Positions 1-5,710 of a DNA stretch of 11,013 nucleotides are shown piece after piece. The number at the start of each line of letters is the position of its first letter. The stretch's first letter is position 1. The DNA comes from Treponema sp. UBA7590. GTDB lineage: Bacteria; Spirochaetota; Spirochaetia; Treponematales; Treponemataceae. The translations under genes were made by a program, and so were the position numbers. The DNA lies in the NCBI GenBank assembly GCA_002478955.1, contig DLKK01000009.1, forward strand, positions 1-11,013, written 5' to 3'. Below the pieces are notes generated by a model. The model worked only from the letters and a program-made list of their open reading frames with translations. It was not told the DNA's origin and searched no databases.

Positions 1-70
1 TTCTGCCGGCCCTTTTTCATTTTTATGTGGTTATTTGGAAAATTCATTCAGACAGTTGAAATTTTAAATC

Positions 71-99
71 TTGACATATAAAAAAATACATGTTATATA
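71..99 (+). promoter_or_regulatory. sigma-70 type promoter of cysK
   Basis: A perfect -35 hexamer TTGACA (71-76) is followed by a 17-base spacer and TATATA (94-99). An alternative -10, TATATT at 96-101, would give a 19-base spacer. Transcription should start near 106, leaving a leader of about 35 bases with the AAGGAG ribosome binding site at 130-135, five bases before the ATG. This is the closest match to consensus in the window, which fits a well-expressed biosynthetic gene. Confidence 0.7.
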
Positions 100-126
100 T
101 TATGTATAACCTATGGAAATACTAGG
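86..126. promoter_or_regulatory. dyad symmetries over the cysK -10 region (candidate operator)
   Basis: Three overlapping or adjacent inverted repeats are visible: ATACAT-N10-ATGTAT (86-107), GTTATA-N7-TATAAC (92-110), and CCTA-N9-TAGG (110-126). They cover the -10 element and the likely transcription start. A regulator bound there could block RNA polymerase. cysK genes are often controlled by sulfur-responsive regulators of the Rrf2 or LysR families, but the sequence does not say which, and AT-rich DNA makes short dyads common. Confidence 0.3.
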
Positions 127-140
127 AAAAAGGAGTTTTT

Positions 141-1073
141 ATGTCTAGAATTTATACATCTGCTGATTTGTTGATTGGTCATACACCATTATTGGAACTT
201 TCTCATATTGAAAAGGAATTTGGTCTTGAGGCTAAAATTCTTGCAAAACTTGAATATTTTAATCCGGCTGGAAGCATAAAGGATCGTGTTGCTAAAGCGA
301 TGCTGGATGATGCTGAAAAATCTGGAAAAATAAAACCGGGCGCTACAATTATTGAACCAACTTCTGGAAATACAGGTATTGGATTGGCTTCTGTTGGTGT
401 TGCTCGTGGTTATAAAGTTATTATTGTTATGCCAGAAACTATGTCTGTTGAGCGAAGGCAGATCATCAAGGCTTATGGTGCAGAGATTGTTCTTACAGAA
501 GGATCTAAAGGCATGAAAGGTGCCATTGCAAAGGCGGATGAACTTCAAAAGGCAACACCTAACAGTTTTATTCCTGGTCAGTTTGTAAATCCTGCAAACC
601 CTAAGGCTCATTATGAGTCAACAGGACCTGAGATTTGGAATGATACTGACGGTAATGTTGATTGGTTTGTTGCTGGCGTTGGTACAGGTGGTACAGTTTC
701 TGGTGTTGGAAAATTTTTGAAGGAAAAAAATGCGAATGTGAAAATTGCGGCTGTTGAACCGGCTTCTTCCGCAGTGCTTTCTACTGGAGTGGCTGGCCCG
801 CATAAAATTCAGGGAATTGGGGCAGGTTTTGTTCCAGATGTTCTTGATAAGAATGTTTATGATGAGGTTATTCGTGTTACAAATGAAGACGCTTTTGCAT
901 ACGGAAAGCTTGTTGGAAGAAAAGAGGGCGTTTTGGTTGGAATTTCTTCTGGTGCGGCTTTGTGGGCTGCGGTAGAAATTGCGAAACGGCCCGAAAGCAA
1001 AGGTAAACAGATTGTTGTTCTTTTGCCAGACACAGGTGACAGATATCTTTCTACTCCGTTGTTTGCTGACTGA
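141..1073 (+). CDS. cysK: cysteine synthase A (O-acetylserine sulfhydrylase)
   Basis: PLP-dependent fold type II enzyme that joins O-acetyl-L-serine and sulfide to give L-cysteine and acetate in the cytoplasm. The 310-residue length is normal. The PLP lysine is K47 in NPAGSIKDR (41-49). The substrate-binding loop TSGNTG is at 74-79, the phosphate-binding glycine loop GTGGT at 181-185, and the motif with the serine that contacts the pyridine nitrogen, GISSGAA, at 267-273. The C-terminal PDTGDRYLST is characteristic of CysK/CysM. The ATG at 141 is chosen because AAGGAG lies five bases upstream and the protein begins in register with the family. The gene is monocistronic: promoter before it, hairpin element and terminator after it. 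No serine acetyltransferase gene is adjacent. CysM or a cystathionine beta-synthase-like enzyme is the main alternative, but the motifs favour CysK. Confidence 0.95.
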   Translation: MSRIYTSADLLIGHTPLLELSHIEKEFGLEAKILAKLEYFNPAGSIKDRVAKAMLDDAEKSGKIKPGATIIEPTSGNTGIGLASVGVARGYKVIIVMPETMSVERRQIIKAYGAEIVLTEGSKGMKGAIAKADELQKATPNSFIPGQFVNPANPKAHYESTGPEIWNDTDGNVDWFVAGVGTGGTVSGVGKFLKEKNANVKIAAVEPASSAVLSTGVAGPHKIQGIGAGFVPDVLDKNVYDEVIRVTNEDAFAYGKLVGRKEGVLVGISSGAALWAAVEIAKRPESKGKQIVVLLPDTGDRYLSTPLFAD

Positions 1074-1083
1074 TTTGGGGTTT

Positions 1084-1260
1084 TAGGTGCGGCGAAACTG
1101 AAAAATGATTTTTGAGGTGAATATTTTTTCGCCGTACCTAGGAGAAGGGGTAGGAGGCAACGAAGTGCCGACGAGCAACCTTTAGGTTGGTAGTGGGCCG
1201 AAGTGCCGACGAGGGGAAGGCTTTCCCCGTCCAATTAAAAAAATGAGGAACAAAAGTTCC
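1084..1260. repeat. GC-richer hairpin cluster with an internal direct repeat (possible dispersed repeat or structured RNA)
   Basis: This stretch between cysK and uup is visibly richer in G and C than its surroundings and has no credible reading frame. It holds a 14-base inverted repeat TAGGTGCGGCGAAA (1084-1097) / TTTCGCCGTACCTA (1127-1140), complementary apart from one G-T opposition that would be G-U in RNA. A 15-base direct repeat CGAAGTGCCGACGAG occurs at 1161-1175 and 1199-1213. Small hairpins follow: CAACC-TTTA-GGTTG (1176-1189); GAC..GGGGAA-GGCT-TTCCCCGTC (1208-1231, two-base bulge); GGAAC-AAAA-GTTCC (1247-1260). Such clustering is typical of REP-like intergenic repeats, but no second copy lies in this window, so the assignment is tentative. 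An untranslated structured RNA reading on the + strand into the terminator at 1267 is the alternative. Confidence 0.5.
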
Positions 1261-1266
1261 GAAGGG

Positions 1267-1289
1267 CGGGAGAAAATCCCGTTTTTTTT
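1267..1289 (+). terminator. intrinsic terminator downstream of cysK
   Basis: Stem CGGGA (1267-1271) / TCCCG (1277-1281) with loop GAAAA is followed by eight T residues (1282-1289). The stem is short but GC-rich and the U-tract is long. It would end transcripts from cysK or from the hairpin element, and it insulates the uup promoter that starts only about 13 bases further on. Confidence 0.7.
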
Positions 1290-1301
1290 GTCTTAAAATT
1301 T

Positions 1302-1310
1302 TGATATAAT
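1302..1310 (+). promoter_or_regulatory. extended -10 promoter of uup, predicted leaderless
   Basis: TGA precedes a perfect TATAAT (1305-1310), giving an extended -10 element (TGnTATAAT). Exactly six bases, CGTTCT, separate it from the ATG at 1317, so the expected start of transcription is the A of the start codon. No good -35 exists at the usual distance because that position falls in the T-tract of the upstream terminator, which fits an extended -10 promoter that does not need one. There is no Shine-Dalgarno sequence. Confidence 0.65.
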
Positions 1311-1316
1311 CGTTCT

Positions 1317-3245
1317 ATGAATATTCTTTCAGTGAATAATTTGAAAAAAATCGGGCGGGAAGAGCCTTTGTTTTCGGGTGTGACTTTTGGGTTGAACGAT
1401 GGGGACAAGGCGGCTTTAATCGGGCGGAATGGAACTGGAAAATCGACTTTGTTGAATACGATTGCTGGTGTTTTGCAGCCTGACGATGGAACAGTTGTTA
1501 TTAATAAAAATGCTGGTGTTTCTTTTTTGCCGCAGAATCCGTCTTTTTTGGAAAATGATACAATCCGGGAGCATATTTTTAAGAGTGGCTCTGAAAAACT
1601 GAAAATTATACAAAAATATCTTGAGGTTTGCGAAAAACTTGGCAGCGATGGTGGTGAAGGTTCTGTCCAAAAAACTTTTGATGAATTGAATTTTCTGATG
1701 GAACAAAAAGATTTGTGGAATTACGAATCGCAGGTGAGTTCTGTTCTTTCAACGTTGGGAATTACGGATATGTCCAGAAAAATGGGTACGCTTTCTGGTG
1801 GAATGTTGAAAAAAGTCGCTTTGGCGCAGGTTCTTGTCGAAGATACAAAACTTTTGCTTTTGGATGAGCCGACAAATCATCTTGATATAAAAACTATCAC
1901 TTGGCTGCAGAATTATCTTTGCAATACTGACAGGACGGTTCTGATGGTTACGCACGACCGTTATTTTTTGGATGCGGTATGTAACAATATTTTTGAACTT
2001 TTTAGGCATAAGATTAAGCTTTACCAAGGAAATTATTCAACTTATCTTGAAAAAAAAGAAATTGAATCAGAGATTGAGCAAAATACTGACCGAAGGATAG
2101 AATCTGTTCTGCGTTTTGAACGTGATTGGTTAAGGCGTGGGCCTTGCGCGCGTGGAACTAAGGCAAAAGCTAGAATTCAGCGTGATATGCAGCTTATTAA
2201 CCGTGAGAAATTCAAGGCTGACAAGGGATTTTCATTTGAGGTTCTGGGGCGGCGGCTTGGCGGAAAGGTTCTGGAACTTCATTCGATAAGTAAAAATTAT
2301 CCGAAAGGGTATGTTTCTGCGGATGAAGGAGAAATTGTGCCGGTAATCTCAGATTTTTCGTACACTTTTACAAAAGGTCAGCGGATTGGAATTTTTGGTG
2401 ATAACGGTTCTGGAAAGTCAACTTTTTTGAATATTGTTACTGGAAATTTAAAGCCGGACTCAGGAACTGTGGTTGTCGGGGAAAATACGGTTTTTGGCTA
2501 TTATAATCAAAATCCGGTTTTTAAAGACACAAAAATTTCGGTTTTGGAATATTTGAAGGAAGCGGCTGAATACATAACGAAAAATGATGGAAAAACATTG
2601 AGTGCTGGACAGTTTCTTTCTGAATTTGGATTTGAAGGAAAAATTCAAGGTTCGGCTGTTGAAAATCTTAGTGGTGGCGAGCGAAAACGGCTTTTTTTGA
2701 TTCGTCTTTTGATGTCTAATCCGAATTTTTTGATTTTGGATGAGCCTACGAACGATTTTGATATTTTTACAATGAATGTTCTTGAGCAATTTTTGGAAAA
2801 TTATCAGGGCTGTTTGCTTGTTGTGAGTCATGACCGTTATTTTATGGACAAGGTTTGCGATTCTCTTTTTATTCTTGAAGATGATGGAAATATAAGCGGA
2901 TTTGTTGGGAAATGTTCAGAATATATTCAGTATAGAGAAGAAAAACTTAGGGATACGGAGCTTTCTGCGCGGACTGAAAAGGCGAAAAAACAGGAAGAAA
3001 ATGGAAAGATTTCTGTTTTGGAAAATTCCTCGGAAAAAAGAAAACGGACTTTTAAGGAGCAGAAGGAATTTGAGGCAATTGAGCAGGAGGTTTTGATTCT
3101 TGAGGATAAAAAATCGGCTCTTGAAAAGAAAATGTCTAGCGGCGAGAAGGTTGATTTTGAGGCGTTGAATCGCGAATATGCGGAAGTTAATGGTGAGCTT
3201 GAGAAAAAATATGTAAGATGGGAAGAATTGGCTTCATTGGGATGA
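1317..3245 (+). CDS. uup: ABC-F family ATPase, Uup type
   Basis: Soluble duplicated ABC ATPase of the ABC-F class, which acts on ribosomes or ribosome-linked processes rather than in transport. The protein has 642 residues and no membrane segments. Domain 1: Walker A GRNGTGKS (36-43), signature LSGG (159-162), Walker B ending in D183 E184, switch histidine H213. The inter-domain linker (about 230-300) contains WLRRGPCARGTKAKAR (271-286), a hallmark of Uup. Domain 2: Walker A GDNGSGKS (361-368), signature LSGGE (451-455), Walker B D475 E476 within DEPTNDFD, H505. The C-terminal part (about 575-640) is charged and predicted to be a coiled coil, like the Uup C-terminal nucleic-acid-binding domain. 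All catalytic residues are present in both halves. Translation must begin without a Shine-Dalgarno sequence because the -10 element abuts the ATG. Other ABC-F subfamilies such as EttA or YheS are less likely given the linker and coiled-coil tail. Confidence 0.92.
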   Translation: MNILSVNNLKKIGREEPLFSGVTFGLNDGDKAALIGRNGTGKSTLLNTIAGVLQPDDGTVVINKNAGVSFLPQNPSFLENDTIREHIFKSGSEKLKIIQKYLEVCEKLGSDGGEGSVQKTFDELNFLMEQKDLWNYESQVSSVLSTLGITDMSRKMGTLSGGMLKKVALAQVLVEDTKLLLLDEPTNHLDIKTITWLQNYLCNTDRTVLMVTHDRYFLDAVCNNIFELFRHKIKLYQGNYSTYLEKKEIESEIEQNTDRRIESVLRFERDWLRRGPCARGTKAKARIQRDMQLINREKFKADKGFSFEVLGRRLGGKVLELHSISKNYPKGYVSADEGEIVPVISDFSYTFTKGQRIGIFGDNGSGKSTFLNIVTGNLKPDSGTVVVGENTVFGYYNQNPVFKDTKISVLEYLKEAAEYITKNDGKTLSAGQFLSEFGFEGKIQGSAVENLSGGERKRLFLIRLLMSNPNFLILDEPTNDFDIFTMNVLEQFLENYQGCLLVVSHDRYFMDKVCDSLFILEDDGNISGFVGKCSEYIQYREEKLRDTELSARTEKAKKQEENGKISVLENSSEKRKRTFKEQKEFEAIEQEVLILEDKKSALEKKMSSGEKVDFEALNREYAEVNGELEKKYVRWEELASLG

Positions 3246-3254
3246 ATCCAATTC
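3225..3254. repeat. hairpin spanning the uup stop codon
   Basis: GAATTGG-C-TTCAT (3225-3237), loop TGGG (3238-3241), then ATGAA-T-CCAATTC (3242-3254). Twelve of thirteen positions pair, with one C-T mismatch. The uup stop TGA (3243-3245) lies in the right arm. No strong T-tract follows on either strand, so it is not a classical intrinsic terminator. It could still stabilise the 3' end of the uup mRNA or slow polymerase between the convergent uup and FAD genes. Confidence 0.5.
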
Positions 3255-3280
3255 TTGCTATCAATTAGAAATCTATGCGG

Positions 3281-3300
3281 CTGTTTTTTTTGGAAAACAG
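3281..3300. repeat. short inverted repeat between convergent genes, weak terminator candidate
   Basis: CTGTTTT (3281-3287) and AAAACAG (3294-3300) form a 7-bp stem with a six-base loop in the gap between uup and the convergent FAD gene. The stem is AT-rich and no T-tract follows it on either strand, so terminator function is weakly supported. It is the best candidate for the 3' end of the FAD transcript. Confidence 0.25.
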
Positions 3301-3311
3301 GTTGCTGGTTG

Positions 3312-4916
3312 TCAGTTTTTGTTCAGTAATTTGTTTAGAATTGCTGTGCAGACATTTTCTCCGTCCATGGCTGAAGAAACGATTCCTCCTGCATAACCTG
3401 CGCCCTCGCCGGCCGGGTAAAGTCCTTTGAGAGCGGTGCATTCGCTTGTTTCTTTGTCTCTGGTTATTCTTACTGGCGTGCTGGTTCTTGTTTCAATTGC
3501 AATCATTGTGGCATCTTTGCTTAAAAATCCTTTCATGTTTGCGCCGAATGTCTGGAATGCTTCTGCCAGTCTGCCTGAAATTGCATTTGGAATCCATTGA
3601 TCCAAGCGTGATGAAACTATTCCTGGAGTGTAGCTTGTAGACGGAAAATCTTTAGATTCTCGTTGTGCGATAAAATCTGTAAGTCGTTGTGCTGGTGCGG
3701 CTTGCCCCTTTCCGTGCCGTTTTGCTTCTTTTTCGAGCCATGTTCTGTAGTAAAGTCCGGCGAGCGCTTTGCATCCGTTATATTTTGCCTGTTCTATAAA
3801 AGTTTCAGGAATATCTTCCGGGCGGGTTTCCACAACAAATGCTGCGTTTGACCACTGCGAATTTCTTCCGGCGGCGCTCATTCCGTTTACAACAATTTCG
3901 TCTGCTCCGGAACTTGAAGGAACAACAAATCCGCCGGGGCACATGCAGAAAGAATAAACTCCGCGGTTTTGGACTTGCGTTGTGAGCCTATATTCAGCGG
4001 CTCCAACTCCTTCTGTTTTGCCGTGGTATTGAATTTTGTCAATAAGCGCCCGAGGATGTTCAACGCGCACTCCGATTGCGAATGTCTTTGCTTCCAGTGC
4101 TTCCGGTGCATTTTTTGCAATCATTTCGTAAATATCAGAAGCGGAATGACCTGTGGCAAGAAGAATTGCGTCTCCAAAAAAATCTTTTTCTTCATTTGTT
4201 TTTACATTGATGGTTTTTATTCCTTGGACTTTTTTGTTTTCGCCGATTAAGTCAACACATTTGCAATTAAAATGAATTTCTCCGCCCTGGGCAATTATAA
4301 AATTTTTCATATTGTTTATAACGCCTGGCAATTTGTCTGTGCCGATATGTGGATGCGCATCCGTAAGAATTTTTGGGTTTGCGCCAAAATGATTGAAAAT
4401 CTTCAGGATTTTTGAGATGTCTCCGCGTTTGTTGCTTCGTGTGTAAAGTTTTCCGTCTGAAAAAGTTCCTGCGCCGCCTTCGCCAAAGCAATAGTTTGAG
4501 TCTGAATTTACAAAATCCTGCGTGCTTATTTTTGCGATTGTTTTCTTGCGTTCAAAAGTTTCTTCGCCGCGCTCGATGATTATTGGCTTTACGCCGCGTT
4601 CAAGAAGTTTCAGTGCACCAAAAAGGCCTGCCGGTCCGGAGCCAACGATTATAACTGTTTTTGCGTTGGTTGCTTTTTGCCATTTTGGAAGATTGGCTTG
4701 GTCTGCGGTGGAAAATTCATCATCTTTGTAGAAAACTGCATATCGCAGGTGAAATTTTAACTGGCCGTGCCGTGCGTCAATTGATTTTTTTTCAAGATTG
4801 GTTTTTGAAAAGTCTGGAGAAAAATTTTTCTTTAAAAGTTCATTTTTTATCAGTTTTTGGATAAGTGCCGGATTTGATTCCTGTTCCGGAAGAATTGTTA
4901 TTGTAACTTGGTTCAT
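3312..4916 (-). CDS. FAD-dependent oxidoreductase (COG2509-type NAD(FAD)-utilising dehydrogenase)
   Basis: A 534-residue flavoprotein of a widespread family whose substrate is not established. The N-terminal 80 residues form a small alpha/beta domain. The FAD-binding Rossmann motif is VIIVGSGPAGLFGA (88-101), followed by the acidic ribose-binding end of strand 2, PIIIERGE (111-118). The family-diagnostic segment with FGEGGAGTFSDGKL (144-157) and a second one, PGGFVVPSSSG (327-337), are intact. The C-terminal PAGEGAGYAGGIVSSAMDG (501-519) closes the FAD site. No signal peptide or membrane segment is seen, so it is probably cytoplasmic. The ATG at 4916 has no Shine-Dalgarno; a -10-like TAAAAT ends six bases before it. 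The upstream lipoprotein gene ends 42 bases away on the same strand, and the start codon sits in a 13-bp inverted repeat. The family is clear; the reaction is unknown. Confidence 0.87.
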   Translation of the reverse strand: MNQVTITILPEQESNPALIQKLIKNELLKKNFSPDFSKTNLEKKSIDARHGQLKFHLRYAVFYKDDEFSTADQANLPKWQKATNAKTVIIVGSGPAGLFGALKLLERGVKPIIIERGEETFERKKTIAKISTQDFVNSDSNYCFGEGGAGTFSDGKLYTRSNKRGDISKILKIFNHFGANPKILTDAHPHIGTDKLPGVINNMKNFIIAQGGEIHFNCKCVDLIGENKKVQGIKTINVKTNEEKDFFGDAILLATGHSASDIYEMIAKNAPEALEAKTFAIGVRVEHPRALIDKIQYHGKTEGVGAAEYRLTTQVQNRGVYSFCMCPGGFVVPSSSGADEIVVNGMSAAGRNSQWSNAAFVVETRPEDIPETFIEQAKYNGCKALAGLYYRTWLEKEAKRHGKGQAAPAQRLTDFIAQRESKDFPSTSYTPGIVSSRLDQWIPNAISGRLAEAFQTFGANMKGFLSKDATMIAIETRTSTPVRITRDKETSECTALKGLYPAGEGAGYAGGIVSSAMDGENVCTAILNKLLNKN

Positions 4917-4945
4917 AGCTGAATTTTATCAGATTCAGCTATGAA
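4912..4945. repeat. 13-bp perfect inverted repeat containing the start codon of the FAD gene
   Basis: TTCATAGCTGAAT (4912-4924) and ATTCAGCTATGAA (4933-4945) are perfect reverse complements separated by eight bases. On the - strand the start codon (4916-4914) lies in the downstream arm, and the candidate -10 hexamer overlaps the loop and that arm. In a read-through transcript from the lipoprotein gene, the hairpin would bury the start codon. In double-stranded DNA the repeat could be an operator. It lacks a T-tract on the - strand, so it is not a standard terminator. Confidence 0.7.
4923..4931 (-). promoter_or_regulatory. candidate extended -10 promoter of the FAD gene, predicted leaderless
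   Basis: Read on the - strand, TGA is followed by TAAAAT (4928 down to 4923), an extended -10 form with one mismatch to TATAAT. Six bases, TCAGCT, separate it from the ATG at 4916, the same spacing as upstream of uup and pth. A weak -35-like TCGAAA lies at 4951-4946 with a 17-base spacer. No Shine-Dalgarno sequence is present. Confidence 0.5.
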
Positions 4946-4958
4946 TTTCGAGTGGAAT

Positions 4959-5537
4959 TTATTCAGCTGTTTCCATGCGGCTGTACCAGTCTTTGTCTAG
5001 CCAGGTTGAATTTGGATGTTCTGCCGAGAATTTGTAGTAGGCTTCTGAAAAATCTTTGTCCCATTCAACGCGCCATGAATAATAGTTGATGTCTGTGATT
5101 GTGATGTCCAAATCTATTACGCCCATGTTTATCACGGAATTTGCCAAAGAGACAAAGTAAAAATTTGAGGAATTTCTGTCAAATTCAGCTTTGTATTCAG
5201 ATTCATAACCGTTCCCATAATTTACTTTTGCCTTCAGGCTTCGCATTATATAAGTTCCGTCAGGAATGTTTTTCCGTAGGAATTCGCCCTTGTTATTTGT
5301 TGTCATTTTTATAATGCGTTTTGTTTTTATGTTCTGGAAATTTACTTCAATTCCGTCTTTTTTTGTGCTGGAAGCTGGAATTCCATAATTGTTTGGAATG
5401 CATGAAAAATTGAAGTTTACATTTCCATACAAAAGATTGTCTTCCGCGCTTTTTGGTTCTGGAATTGAACTGCAGCCTGTAAAAATTAAGCTTGAACATA
5501 GCATTGCGAGCGCAATTGCAAAAATTGATTTTTTCAC
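4959..5537 (-). CDS. small lipoprotein with a carboxypeptidase-regulatory-like beta-sandwich domain
   Basis: A 192-residue predicted lipoprotein of unknown function. The N-terminus has a lysine pair, a hydrophobic segment (4-20) and a lipobox IFTGC with the acylated cysteine at C22, so it should be exported and anchored to a membrane. Residues about 36-140 look like a beta-sandwich. The stretch around 60-105, with GEFLRKNIPDGTYIMR, resembles the 'GxF.f.nlpaGtY' signature of carboxypeptidase-regulatory-like or peptidase-associated folds, which usually bind or present rather than catalyse. The C-terminal 40 residues are rich in Trp, Tyr and Asp. The start is a GTG at 5537, chosen because AAGGAG (5549-5544) lies six bases upstream and the signal peptide begins at once. 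It is divergent from pth and lies 42 bases upstream of the FAD gene. No catalytic motif was found. Confidence 0.8.
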   Translation of the reverse strand: MKKSIFAIALAMLCSSLIFTGCSSIPEPKSAEDNLLYGNVNFNFSCIPNNYGIPASSTKKDGIEVNFQNIKTKRIIKMTTNNKGEFLRKNIPDGTYIMRSLKAKVNYGNGYESEYKAEFDRNSSNFYFVSLANSVINMGVIDLDITITDINYYSWRVEWDKDFSEAYYKFSAEHPNSTWLDKDWYSRMETAE

Positions 5538-5570
5538 TTTTTTCTCCTTATGTGAATACTTTTTTTATTT

Positions 5571-5592
5571 ACCGTTTTCGGTAGCAAACGGT
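5571..5592 (-). promoter_or_regulatory. hairpin at the predicted 5' end of the lipoprotein mRNA
   Basis: ACCGTTT (5571-5577) and AAACGGT (5586-5592) form a 7-bp perfect stem with an eight-base loop. Counted from the candidate -10 TACAAT on the - strand (5605-5600), transcription should start at 5593 or 5592, so the mRNA would begin with this stem. The ribosome binding site at 5549-5544 lies well outside it. An operator is the alternative reading. Confidence 0.4.
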
Positions 5593-5599
5593 GAAGTTA

Positions 5600-5605
5600 A
5601 TTGTA
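5600..5605 (-). promoter_or_regulatory. candidate -10 element of the lipoprotein gene
   Basis: TACAAT on the - strand (5605 down to 5600) has one mismatch to TATAAT. No convincing -35 is seen at 16-18 bases; TTCCAA (5626-5621) would give a 15-base spacer. The predicted leader is about 55 bases and contains the hairpin at 5592-5571 and the AAGGAG site at 5549-5544. Confidence 0.35.
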
Positions 5606-5674
5606 AAGGAAAAAAATGTTTTGGAATAGGGGAAAATTTTCCGGGAATTATTTTTGGCAATATGAAATCTTGTG

Positions 5675-5704
5675 TTTCAACTTTTTGTAGAAATTCAGTA
5701 TACT
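5675..5704 (+). promoter_or_regulatory. promoter of pth, predicted leaderless
   Basis: TATACT (5699-5704), one mismatch to consensus, ends six bases (GAAATT) before the ATG at 5711. A weak -35, TTTCAA (5675-5680), lies 18 bases upstream. The expected first transcribed base is the A of the start codon. No Shine-Dalgarno sequence precedes this ATG. Confidence 0.55.
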
Positions 5705-5710
5705 GAAATT

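Noticed and set aside
1..17. GC-rich TTCTGCCGGCCC followed by five T residues at the left edge, looking like the right arm of an intrinsic terminator
   Set aside because: The matching left arm would lie outside the window, so the hairpin cannot be confirmed.
1084..1140. The large inverted repeat after cysK considered as the cysK terminator
   Set aside because: The loop is 29 bases and no T-tract follows the right arm; the hairpin at 1267-1289 with eight T residues is a better terminator.
857..1234. A - strand reading frame of 125 codons covering the end of cysK and the GC-rich element
   Set aside because: It is antisense to most of the conserved cysK C-terminus and then runs through hairpin repeats; there is no ribosome binding site and no recognisable domain.
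1084..1289. The hairpin cluster considered as a riboswitch or T-box for uup
   Set aside because: The uup promoter lies downstream of the terminator and abuts the ATG, so the element would not be part of the uup transcript, and no known riboswitch core was recognised.
5672..5710. Upstream GTG start that would lengthen Pth by 13 residues
   Set aside because: The added residues do not belong to the family N-terminus, and the -10 element of the predicted promoter lies within them.
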